Shown: positions 33,817 through 41,429 of the stretch, piece after piece
Numbering within the stretch: position 1 is the first letter of the stretch
How the letters are laid out: each line of letters opens with the position of its first letter
DNA from: Thiemannella venezuelensis
GTDB taxonomy: Bacteria > Actinomycetota > Actinomycetes > Streptosporangiales > Streptosporangiaceae
DNA: 64,000 nt
Assembly (NCBI RefSeq): GCF_014203605.1
Contig: NZ_JACHJJ010000002.1
Span: 186,001-250,000 of the forward strand
Direction of reading: 5' to 3'
The notes under the pieces: model-generated
Seen by the model: the letters and a program-made list of their open reading frames with translations, nothing else
Told to the model about the DNA's origin: nothing
Databases searched by the model: none
Program-made: the position numbers and the translations under genes

Positions 33817-34977
33817 ATGACGATGGAGACGCACGCGGGTCCGGGTGGGCCGCCCGGGCCTCAAGGACCTCCACCGAACCCGCCCTACGGCCCCCCGCCG
33901 GGGCCCGGCGGCCCTGCGCCGAACCCGCCCCACGGTCCTCCCCGGGGACCGGGAGGCCAGGGGCCCGCGGGCCCGCAGGGCTCCGGGGCGCCGCAGCCCG
34001 CCGGGCCGCCCGGCGAGCCCAGGGCCAGCCGGGCCACCACCGTCACACTGATCGTCGCGCTGGTGCTCGTGGTGCTGGTCACCGGGGTGCTCGGCACCAT
34101 CGCGGTGCTCATGACGCGCAACCCCGACGTGCCGCTCGGCGCCCCGCCGCCCCGCCGGCTGGCCGTGCCCATCCACTTCGCCCCGGTCACCGCGGCGCAG
34201 CCGGGAGCCTGCGCGTCCTCCACGGGCTATCCCGACGACACCGGGCAGACCTGTTACACGGTCGCCGCCGGGATCGAGGTCACCGCCGTGCGGAAGATCG
34301 AGGCGGTCCGGGAGAGCGGCGGCTCGTACTCCGTCCGGATCGTCTTCGCACCCGCGTTCCGCGACCAGATCGGCAGCGTGACGGAGGAGGCGGACGGCCA
34401 GCAGCTCGCGATCGTGGTGGGCGGCAAGGTCGTGGCGGCCCCCCGCGTCGACGAGGTGATCACCGAGGACACCCTGCGGATCTCCGGCTCCCTGACGAAG
34501 GAGCAGGCCGAGGCCATGGTCGCCCGGCTCCTGGGCGCCGGCTCGGCGTCCCCCGCGGGACCCTCCACGACGCCCGGCGCGGAGACCTCCGCGGTGCCCT
34601 CCGGCGTGCCTTCCACGGTGCCCAGCACGGTGCCGGGCGCGGACACCGGCGCCCCCCGGCCGGGGGCCTCGACCCCGCCGGCCACGGGCGCGCCGTCCGG
34701 CTCCGCCGCCCCCTCGTCCCCCGCGACGGCCCCGGCCACCGCCCCCGCGGCGAACCGCACGGCGAACCCGGCGGCGACCAGGACGAACCCCGCCGCCGGC
34801 CCCACGTCGAGCGGCCGTCCGTCGTCCGGGAGCGACGCGCACCCCCGTTACCGGGACTGCAGGGAAGCGGTGCGCAACGGCTACGGCCCCTACTACAAGG
34901 AGATCCACGAGGAGTACGCCTGGTACGTCGACAAGGACCGGGACGGGGTCGCCTGCGACCTCGACGACCTGCGCTGA
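33817..34977 (+). CDS. Membrane-anchored SecD-head-like domain protein with C-terminal excalibur motif
   Basis: 386 residues. A Pro/Gly-rich cytoplasmic N-terminus (1-70) precedes one TM helix (about 74-100). The outside domain (about 105-245) resembles the SecDF periplasmic head found in SecD-like lipoproteins (TCYTVAAGIEVTAVRKIEAV and QLAIVVGGKVVAAPRVDEVI, then LTKEQAEAMVARLL). A long Ala/Pro/Ser/Thr linker (about 245-345) leads to an excalibur calcium-binding motif with two Cys (YRDCREAVRNG, then YVDKDRDGVACDLDD). I have not seen this domain pair described. A role in wall-side calcium-dependent binding is a guess. Confidence 0.75.
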   Translation: MTMETHAGPGGPPGPQGPPPNPPYGPPPGPGGPAPNPPHGPPRGPGGQGPAGPQGSGAPQPAGPPGEPRASRATTVTLIVALVLVVLVTGVLGTIAVLMTRNPDVPLGAPPPRRLAVPIHFAPVTAAQPGACASSTGYPDDTGQTCYTVAAGIEVTAVRKIEAVRESGGSYSVRIVFAPAFRDQIGSVTEEADGQQLAIVVGGKVVAAPRVDEVITEDTLRISGSLTKEQAEAMVARLLGAGSASPAGPSTTPGAETSAVPSGVPSTVPSTVPGADTGAPRPGASTPPATGAPSGSAAPSSPATAPATAPAANRTANPAATRTNPAAGPTSSGRPSSGSDAHPRYRDCREAVRNGYGPYYKEIHEEYAWYVDKDRDGVACDLDDLR

Positions 34978-35025
34978 CAGCGCCCGGGCGTCCGCCGTAC
35001 GGTCCCGGCCCGGAGCGCCGGCGGT

Positions 35026-36402
35026 TCAGGCGATGAGCCGCTCGACGGCGTCGATGCCGAAGTACACCAGGAAGACCAGCGCGACCACCCAGAGCAGCCA
35101 GGGGAGCCGCCGGGCCCGGCCGGTCGCCGCCTGGACGACCGTGTAGGCGATCACGCCCGCGCCGACCCCGTTGGTGATGCTGTAGGTGAACGGCATCAGC
35201 ACGATCGTGAGGAACGCCGGGATCGCCATGGTCAGGTCGTCCCAGGGGACGTTCTTGGCCTGCGTCATCATCAGCGCGCCCACCAGCACCAGCGCGGGCG
35301 CCGCCGCGGCGGCCGGGACGACCGTCGCGACCGGCGTGAACAGCAGCGTCAGTGTGAACAGCCCGCCGGTGACCAGGGCGGCCAGACCGGTCCTGGCCCC
35401 CTCGCCGACCCCGGCCGCCGACTCCACGAAGACCGTGCCCGCCGAGGCGCTGGAGAGCCCGCCGATCGCCCCGGCCACCCCGTCGACGGTCAGGATCGCG
35501 CCCAGCCGCGGGACCCGGCCCTGCTCGTCCACCAGCCCCGCCTCGTCGCTGACGCCGATGATGGTGCCCATCGCGTCGAAGAACCCCGACAGCACGAGAG
35601 TGAACAGCACGACCGTCGCGGTCACCGCCCCCGCCCTGGCGAACCCGCCGAACAGGTCGACCTGGCCGATCAGCCCGAAATCCGGCGCCGCCACCAGCGC
35701 GTCCGGCACGCGCGGGACCACCACGCCCCAGGACGCCGGGTCGATCGCCGCGACCGAGTTCACCACCACCGCCAGCACGGCCGTGACCGCTATGCCGATC
35801 AGGATGGCCGCCGGGGTCCTGCGCACGTACAGGACGATCATCAGCAGCAGCCCGAGGCAGAACAACGCGACCGGCCAGCCCGACAGGTGCCCGGTCGTGC
35901 CCAGTTGCACGGGCGTGCCCTCGCCCCGCGCCACGAACCCCGCGTCCACGAGGCCGATCAGCGCGATGAAGGCGCCGATCCCCACGCTGATCGCGTGCTT
36001 GAGCGCGAGCGGGATGGCGTTCATGATCAGTTGCCGGAGCCCGGAGACGGCCAGCAGCACGATCACCAGGCCCTCCAGCACGACCAGCCCCATGGCCTGC
36101 GCCCAGGTCATGTGCGGCGCGGCCTGGTAGGCGACCACCGCGTTCAGCCCCAGCCCCGCCGCGAGGCCGAACGGCGCGTTGCCCGCCACCGCCATGAGGA
36201 CCGTGCCGACCGCCGCCGCCAGGATGGTGGCCGTGGTGAGCTGCGGCACCGACAGCTTCGCCCCGGTGACGTCGGTGGCCCCGCCCAGGATGATCGGATT
36301 GAGCAGGATGATGTAGGCCATCGCCATGAACGTGGTCAGGCCGCCCCGCACCTCCCGGCCGACGGTCGTGCCCCGCGCCGACAGCTCGAAGAACCGGTCC
36401 AC
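35026..36402 (-). CDS. NCS2-family purine permease (AzgA-like)
   Basis: 458 residues and 12-14 TM helices. AzgA/NCS2 signatures: RGGLTTFMAMAYIILLNPII, NAPFGLAAGLGLNAVVAY, FFDAMGTIIGVSDEAGLVDE, and GLSSASAGTVFVESAAGVGE near helix 10. It should import a purine base such as xanthine, hypoxanthine, adenine or guanine with protons. It lies 35 bp behind the molybdenum hydroxylase gene on the same strand, a sensible purine-salvage or purine-breakdown pair. Confidence 0.92.
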   Translation of the reverse strand: MDRFFELSARGTTVGREVRGGLTTFMAMAYIILLNPIILGGATDVTGAKLSVPQLTTATILAAAVGTVLMAVAGNAPFGLAAGLGLNAVVAYQAAPHMTWAQAMGLVVLEGLVIVLLAVSGLRQLIMNAIPLALKHAISVGIGAFIALIGLVDAGFVARGEGTPVQLGTTGHLSGWPVALFCLGLLLMIVLYVRRTPAAILIGIAVTAVLAVVVNSVAAIDPASWGVVVPRVPDALVAAPDFGLIGQVDLFGGFARAGAVTATVVLFTLVLSGFFDAMGTIIGVSDEAGLVDEQGRVPRLGAILTVDGVAGAIGGLSSASAGTVFVESAAGVGEGARTGLAALVTGGLFTLTLLFTPVATVVPAAAAAPALVLVGALMMTQAKNVPWDDLTMAIPAFLTIVLMPFTYSITNGVGAGVIAYTVVQAATGRARRLPWLLWVVALVFLVYFGIDAVERLIA

Positions 36403-36437
36403 GGATCCCCCTCTCGCACGTGGGGGATGATCGCCTC

Positions 36438-38660
36438 CTACCCGCTCAGCGCGATGTCATGGGGGCGGATCGGCACCCGGGGCAGCTCCAGCCCCGTCGC
36501 GGCCCGTACCGCGGCCGCCACCGCGGGGGTGGACGAGAGCGTGGGCGGCTCGCCCGCGCCGCGCAGGCCGTACGGCGCGTGCGGGTCGGGGTTCTCCAGG
36601 ATCGAGACCTTCATCGGCGGCATGTCCAGGACGGTCGGGATCAGGTAGTCGGTGAACGACGGGTTGCGCACCCTGCCGTCCGAGACGACGACCTCCTCCA
36701 TCAGCGCCAGTCCCAGCCCCTGCGCCGAGCCGCCGTGGATCTGGCCCTCCAGCGCGACCGGGTTCAGGATCCTCCCGACGTCCTGCACCGCCGCCAGCTC
36801 CACCACCTTGACCAGGCCGAGCTCGGTGTCCACGTCCACCACCGCCCGGTGCACGCACAGCGCGAGCTGGGTGTGCGAGTCGCCCTGCCCGGTCACCGGA
36901 TCCATCGGGAAGGTCGGCCGGTGCCGGTAGACCCGGGTCTCCTCGACCGGGCCGCTCCGCTCCAGGGCCTCCGCCAGCGTCGCCCCGGCGGCCCGCAGCG
37001 CGTCCAGCCGCTCCCGCACCGCCTCGCACGCGGCCCGGACCGCGCCGCCGGTGACGTACGACTGCCGGGAGGCCGAGGAGGAGCCCGCCGAGCCCACCGC
37101 CGTGTCGGCCGCGGCCACCGTCACCCGCTCGATCCCCAGCTCCGTCCGGGCGATCTGCTCCTGGACGGTCACCAGCCCCTGCCCGACCTCGGCCGCCGCG
37201 GTGTGCACGAGCACGTGCGGCTCGCCGCCGAGCAGCTCCACCCGGACCCGGGCGGTGGAGTAGTCGTCGAAGCCCTCGGAGAAGCAGATGTTCTTGATGC
37301 CCACGCCGTACCCGACGCCGCGCCGCACGCCTTCGCCGCGGGTGGCCTGCGAGACGCCGCCGGGCATGTCCAGCAGGCCGCCGGAGGCCTCGGGCGGGAG
37401 CGGCATCGCGGCGAGCTCGCGGAGCATGTCCGCCAGCGGGGCGGGGGAGTCGATCACCTGCCCGTTGGCCAGCCGCGACCCCTGGGAGACGGCGTTGCGG
37501 ACCCTGATCTCCACCGGGTCCAGGCCGCAGGCGGCGGCGAGCCTGTCCATCTGCGACTCGTAGGCGAAGCACGCCTGCACCGCGCCGAAGCCGCGCATCG
37601 CGCCGCACGGCGGGTTGTTGGTGTAGACGCCGTAGGCGTCGACGCGGACGTTCGGGACCACGTACGGCCCCACGCCCAGCGAGGCGGCGTTGCCGACCAC
37701 GGCCGGGGAGGTGGAGCAGTAGGCCCCGCCGTCCAGCAGGATCTCCGCGCGGACGTAGACCAGCCTCCCGTCGCGGGTCGCGCCGTGCTCGTAGCGCATC
37801 CGGGCCGGGTGCCGGTGCACGTGCCCGAAGAACGACTCCTCCCGGCCGTAGACGATCTTCACCGGGCGGCCGGTGCGCAACGCCAGCATGCACGCGTGCA
37901 CCTGCATGGACAGGTCCTCGCGGGCGCCGAACGCGCCGCCCACCCCGGCCAGCGTCAGCCGTACCTTCTCCGCGGGCAGCCCGAGGCACGGCGCGATCTG
38001 GTCGCGGTCCACGTGCAGCCACTGGGTGGCGACGAACAGGTCCACCCCGCCGTCCTCGGCCGGTACGGCCAGGCCCGACTCCGGCCCGAGGAAGGCCTGG
38101 TCCTGCATGCCGACCTCGTACTCCCCGGTGACCACGACGGGGGCCTCGAGGGCCGCGGGGCCGAGGCCCACCCGGACCGGCTGGTGGCGCAGCACGTTGC
38201 CGGAGCCGTGGACCGCGGGGCAGTCCGGGTCGAAGGCCGCCCGGCGCGGATCGGTCACCGCCTCGCGGACCTCGTAGTCCACGACGACGGCCCGTGCCGC
38301 CCGGCGGGCCCGCTCGGGATGGTCGGCGGCGACCAGCGCGACCGGCTCGCCCTGGTAGCGGACCTGGTCCACGGCGAGCACCGGCTGGTCCCTGCGCTCC
38401 AGGCCGTAGAACTTCTCGCCCGGCACGTCCTCGTGGGTGAGCACGGCGAACACGCCGGGCATCGCCAGCGCGGGGCCGATGTCGATCGAGCGGATCCACG
38501 CCGACGGGTGCGGGCTGCGCAGGGTCACGCCCCAGATCATGTCGGCGAGGTACAGGTCGGAGGAGTAGGCGAACTCGCCCGTCACCTTCAGCGTCCCGTC
38601 GGGACGCGGCGCGCTCTCCCCGACGCCCCGGCTGCTGCGCCGTGTCTCGGTTCCGCTCAT
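36438..38660 (-). CDS. Xanthine dehydrogenase-type molybdenum-binding subunit
   Basis: 740 residues, the normal length of a separate Mo subunit. Opening GVGESAPRPDGTLKVTGEFA; Moco-binding segments TLAGVGGAFGAREDLSMQVH, CGAMRGFGAVQACFAYESQM, AAAEVGQGLVTVQEQIARTE and the final YGLRGAGEPPTLSSTPAVAA with catalytic Glu. The neighbouring purine permease suggests xanthine or hypoxanthine oxidation. FAD and 2Fe-2S subunits, which the reaction needs, are not on either side: the 562-bp region upstream holds no such gene. They must be encoded elsewhere, or an operon has been split. Confidence 0.92.
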   Translation of the reverse strand: MSGTETRRSSRGVGESAPRPDGTLKVTGEFAYSSDLYLADMIWGVTLRSPHPSAWIRSIDIGPALAMPGVFAVLTHEDVPGEKFYGLERRDQPVLAVDQVRYQGEPVALVAADHPERARRAARAVVVDYEVREAVTDPRRAAFDPDCPAVHGSGNVLRHQPVRVGLGPAALEAPVVVTGEYEVGMQDQAFLGPESGLAVPAEDGGVDLFVATQWLHVDRDQIAPCLGLPAEKVRLTLAGVGGAFGAREDLSMQVHACMLALRTGRPVKIVYGREESFFGHVHRHPARMRYEHGATRDGRLVYVRAEILLDGGAYCSTSPAVVGNAASLGVGPYVVPNVRVDAYGVYTNNPPCGAMRGFGAVQACFAYESQMDRLAAACGLDPVEIRVRNAVSQGSRLANGQVIDSPAPLADMLRELAAMPLPPEASGGLLDMPGGVSQATRGEGVRRGVGYGVGIKNICFSEGFDDYSTARVRVELLGGEPHVLVHTAAAEVGQGLVTVQEQIARTELGIERVTVAAADTAVGSAGSSSASRQSYVTGGAVRAACEAVRERLDALRAAGATLAEALERSGPVEETRVYRHRPTFPMDPVTGQGDSHTQLALCVHRAVVDVDTELGLVKVVELAAVQDVGRILNPVALEGQIHGGSAQGLGLALMEEVVVSDGRVRNPSFTDYLIPTVLDMPPMKVSILENPDPHAPYGLRGAGEPPTLSSTPAVAAAVRAATGLELPRVPIRPHDIALSG

Positions 38661-39222
38661 CCGGCCAGTACATCAAGCCGGTCGGGGAGGCGCCACGGCG
38701 CACGCCGCGGAACGCGGGACCCGGTGCACGGCGGCCGGGCGTCCCGGCGTCATGAACGCCGGCGTGCGGAGAAGGTTTTCCCGGCGGGTGGGCGGCGAAT
38801 TCGGTCACTTTTGCGAAAAGGCTGTGACGGATTATCGCCTGCTCTGCCCCTGTGGATTAAGAATGGCTGTGAGATGAGAGTGGGCTCTCAGGGGAGCCGG
38901 GCCGGCCCGGCCGTCCGGCAGGAGGGCCGATCTCTTTTTCGCCGCCGGTCCAGAATAATAATTGGTCGTGCTTTCCCGGGCTTATCCGCTCGTCCGCGGC
39001 GGCGGGCGGGCGAAGGCGCCCGGCCCGTCCCGCCCGGTCTCCGGGCGGGGTGCGGGCGCTCCATGCCGCCTCGCTCCGCCGGAGCGAGGCCCCGAGCGCC
39101 CGGACCTCTGCGTTCACACAGCTCGCAGTGGGAGCCGTCGTGCGGCGGGCGCCGGGATCCTCTGCTCGTCACGGTGCCGGGGGACCGGTGGCGCATGCCG
39201 CGGGGGTGGGCCGGAACCCGGC
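38661..39222. other. Non-coding region with hairpins downstream of the secreted peptide gene
   Basis: 562 bp without a gene I can support. It carries the promoter region of the Mo-hydroxylase gene, an AT-rich stretch (38800-38970) and two hairpins: GGCTC-6-GAGCC near 38882-38898 and a 10-bp perfect stem at 39068-39090 with a 3-nt loop, which may end the peptide transcript arriving from 39223. Confidence 0.5.
39068..39090 (-). terminator. Hairpin downstream of the secreted peptide gene
   Basis: GCCTCGCTCC pairs perfectly with GGAGCGAGGC around a GCC loop, 133 bp past the peptide stop codon. No T-tract. Probable terminator. Confidence 0.45.
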
Positions 39223-39369
39223 TTACCAGGGGCCGTTCCAGGCGGAATGCTGAACAGTGGACCCAGAAGGGGCAGACGAATCGGCGGTGGCGGTCGTAGC
39301 ATTGGCCGTGACGGCCACTGCGGCCGTAAACATAACGGCGAGGGCAGACAAGGCGAGACGTCGGCGCAC
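39223..39369 (-). CDS. 48-residue secreted pro-peptide, candidate signalling peptide
   Basis: Too short for usual ORF calling. GTG start at 39369 with AGGAG exactly 6 nt upstream; stop TAA at 39223. Residues 1-29 are a textbook Sec signal: MRRR, the hydrophobic stretch LALSALAVMFTAAVAVTA, then NATTATA with an A-x-A cleavage site. The predicted released peptide is residues 30-48, DSSAPSGSTVQHSAWNGPW. Codon third positions are less GC-rich than in neighbours. Divergent from an XRE-TPR regulator across 54 bp. Pro-peptide genes beside HTH-TPR receptors are the hallmark of RRNPP quorum sensing (PlcR/PapR, NprR/NprX) in Firmicutes. The gene looks real; the signalling role is inference. Confidence 0.72.
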   Translation of the reverse strand: MRRRLALSALAVMFTAAVAVTANATTATADSSAPSGSTVQHSAWNGPW

Positions 39370-39423
39370 GGGAGACTCCTGTCGTGGGTTCTGCTATCTA
39401 GTCAATATCTTTCAAGGAGTAAC
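39370..39423. promoter_or_regulatory. 54-bp divergent promoter of the peptide/regulator pair
   Basis: An AT-rich island (CTATCTAGTCAATATC at 39393-39408) between the two ribosome sites. Both promoters must overlap here, with -10-like TATCTA on the plus strand and TAGATA or GATATT on the minus strand. The regulator binding here could control both genes at once. Confidence 0.5.
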
Positions 39424-40716
39424 GTGGCCGGTCAAGACTTAGTCGGGCAGCGCATCAAAACCGTCCGCCGCCAGCGCGGACTCTCTCAGGCACAGCTGGC
39501 TCATCCCGAACTCTCCGACAGCTACGTCTCGCTCATTGAGAGTGGCAAACGTACACCAACTCCGGCGGTTCTGGAGTTGCTGGCCCAGAAGCTCGACTGC
39601 TCTCTCACCTATCTGGTGAACGGCGTGACGGCCGAGCAGATGCGGGAGATCGAGCTCAACATGAGCTACGCGCAGCTGGCGCTGGACAACGGAGAGGTGG
39701 CCGAGGCCCGCACCCGCTACGCGGAGCTGCTCGCCGACGGCGGGCTCGCCGGCCTGCCGAAGGTCAGGCAGGACGCCGAGTACGGGCTGGCACTGGCGAC
39801 CGAGGGATCCGGCGACCTGGAGGGCGCCCTCGCCCTGCTGTACGGCCTGAGCCGGAACGGGGCGGCGGACATGACGCCCGAGCGGCACGTCGCCGTGGCC
39901 GTGGCGCTCTGCCGGTGCCACCGCGAGCAGGGCGACCTGACGCGGGCGGTGGAGGTGGCCGAGCGGATCCTGGGCGGCGCGGTGCGCCCGGCCTGGACCG
40001 AGGAGCTGCTCGCGCTGGCCTCGCAGCTCCTGACCGCCTACATCGAGCGCGGCGACCTCCTGCGCGCCCAGAACTTCACCGCCGAGCTGCTGGCCGCCGC
40101 CGAACTGCTCGGCACACCGCACGCACTGACCCTCGCACACTGGGGAGCGGGGATCGTCGCGGTGGAATCCGGGCGTGGCGAGGAGGCGGTCGCGCACATC
40201 GAGCGGGCCGTCACCATCCAGTCGGAGTTCGGCGACGCCGGCCGTCTGTGGCGGCTGCGCGGAGACTACGCGCAGCTCATGCTGATGGTGCGGCCCGCCG
40301 AGGCCCAGGCCTGGCGCGACCTGCTGCTCCGGGTGGAGGTCGAGCTCGCGGAGAGCCCGGTCACCCGGACGGCGAGGATGCGCTGCGCCATCAACCTCGC
40401 CCACGCCGAGCTGCTGCTGGGTCAGCCGGACCGGGCGGTGCAGCACATCCGCACGGTGTGCGACATGCTGGACGGGGTGTCGAAGGACCTCCAGACCAAG
40501 GTCCGGCTCCTGGCCGGTCAGACCATGGCCGAGCTGGGCAGGCACGACGAGGCGCTGCTCGAGCTGGCGACGGCGGCGCGGCTGCTGGACGAGGTGCCCG
40601 CCACCCGGCTGACCGCCCACTCCTGGCTGACCGCCGCGGAGATCCTGGAGCGGATCGACGAGCCCGAGCGCAGCGTGGCCGCCTACCACCGGGCGCTGGC
40701 CTGCGTCGGCCTGTAG
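39424..40716 (+). CDS. XRE-HTH/TPR transcriptional regulator, candidate peptide receptor
   Basis: 430 residues from GTG 39424 (AGGAG 4 nt upstream). XRE HTH at residues about 6-62: LVGQRIKTVRRQRGLSQAQL, then LSDSYVSLIESGKRTPTPAV. The remaining 365 residues are TPR-like helical pairs (AQLALDNGEVAEARTRYAEL, ALATEGSGDLEGALALLYGL, QLLTAYIERGDLLRAQNFTA, AELGRHDEALLELATAARLL, RIDEPERSVAAYHRALA), giving 9-10 repeats as in RRNPP peptide receptors. Leu6 is a TTA codon (39439-39441), which in streptomycetes makes a gene dependent on bldA. The HTH-coding part has lower GC3 than the TPR part. copC follows 83 bp downstream on the same strand. Confidence 0.85.
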   Translation: MAGQDLVGQRIKTVRRQRGLSQAQLAHPELSDSYVSLIESGKRTPTPAVLELLAQKLDCSLTYLVNGVTAEQMREIELNMSYAQLALDNGEVAEARTRYAELLADGGLAGLPKVRQDAEYGLALATEGSGDLEGALALLYGLSRNGAADMTPERHVAVAVALCRCHREQGDLTRAVEVAERILGGAVRPAWTEELLALASQLLTAYIERGDLLRAQNFTAELLAAAELLGTPHALTLAHWGAGIVAVESGRGEEAVAHIERAVTIQSEFGDAGRLWRLRGDYAQLMLMVRPAEAQAWRDLLLRVEVELAESPVTRTARMRCAINLAHAELLLGQPDRAVQHIRTVCDMLDGVSKDLQTKVRLLAGQTMAELGRHDEALLELATAARLLDEVPATRLTAHSWLTAAEILERIDEPERSVAAYHRALACVGL

Positions 40717-40799
40717 GGCGCGGGCGGCGGTGCGGCCCGGCCGCAATGCCGGGAGACGGGGCGGGACCGGGCCACGGCCTCGGTAGCCTTGGGGTTGCC

Positions 40800-41429
40800 A
40801 TGAAGACTTCCCCTTTCGCGGCCGCCTTCGTGCTGCTCGCCGCCCTCGTCCTCGGTACGGCCCCCGCCTCGCCTGCCTTCGCCCACGACACGCTCAAGAG
40901 CAGCGACCCCGCCAAGGGGGAGAAGGTCGAGAGCCTGGAGGAGGTGAAGCTGACGTTCAGCGCCGGGGTGCGCTTCCCCAACGTGGTCCTGCGCGCCGGG
41001 GACGGCACGCCGTACCACGACGGCAAGCCGGCCGCCGACGGCGCGGTGGTGCGGCAGAAGGTCAAGGCGGGCCTCCCCCCGGGCGAGTACGTCATCGCCT
41101 ACCGGGTGGTCTCCTCCGACGGCCACCCGATCGAGGGCGAGATCCCGTTCACCCTGGCCGGGGACCCGGCGCCGAGCGCCACCTCGTCCGGGAGCGCCAC
41201 CCCGGACGAGAGCCCCGCACCGGAGGGCTCCGGCACCACCGCCCCGTCGGCCGCTGCTCCGTCGGCCACCGCCCCGTCGACCACGGTGCCGCTCACCCCG
41301 GCGGCGGACACGGCGGGAGCGGAGGGCTCCGGCGGCGGGGTGCCCGGCTGGGCCTGGCTCGTGGTCGGCGGCCTGACCGGCGTCGGCATCGGGATGTTCT
41401 TCAGCATGCGCAACAAGAAGCAGCCATGA
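40800..41429 (+). CDS. copC: CopC-domain copper-binding protein, membrane anchored
   Basis: 209 residues from the ATG at 40800. A signal peptide ends at AFA before His1 of the mature protein (AHDTLKSSDPAKGEKVESLE). His at the mature N-terminus and the later SSDGHPIEGEIPFTLAG are the copper ligands region of CopC. A Ser/Thr/Pro linker leads to a C-terminal TM helix (WAWLVVGGLTGVGIGMFFS). It should bind Cu(II) outside and hand it to the overlapping CopD-like membrane protein. A -10-like TAGCCT 10 nt before the start suggests its own promoter. Confidence 0.93.
   Translation: MKTSPFAAAFVLLAALVLGTAPASPAFAHDTLKSSDPAKGEKVESLEEVKLTFSAGVRFPNVVLRAGDGTPYHDGKPAADGAVVRQKVKAGLPPGEYVIAYRVVSSDGHPIEGEIPFTLAGDPAPSATSSGSATPDESPAPEGSGTTAPSAAAPSATAPSTTVPLTPAADTAGAEGSGGGVPGWAWLVVGGLTGVGIGMFFSMRNKKQP

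Noticed and set aside
36420-39299. 959-codon plus-strand frame
   Set aside because: Antisense of the molybdenum hydroxylase gene, whose motifs prove the minus strand is coding.
39257-39442. 61-codon plus-strand frame over the peptide/regulator gap
   Set aside because: It overlaps both the real minus-strand peptide gene and the regulator start, lacks a ribosome site and its translation is unlike protein.
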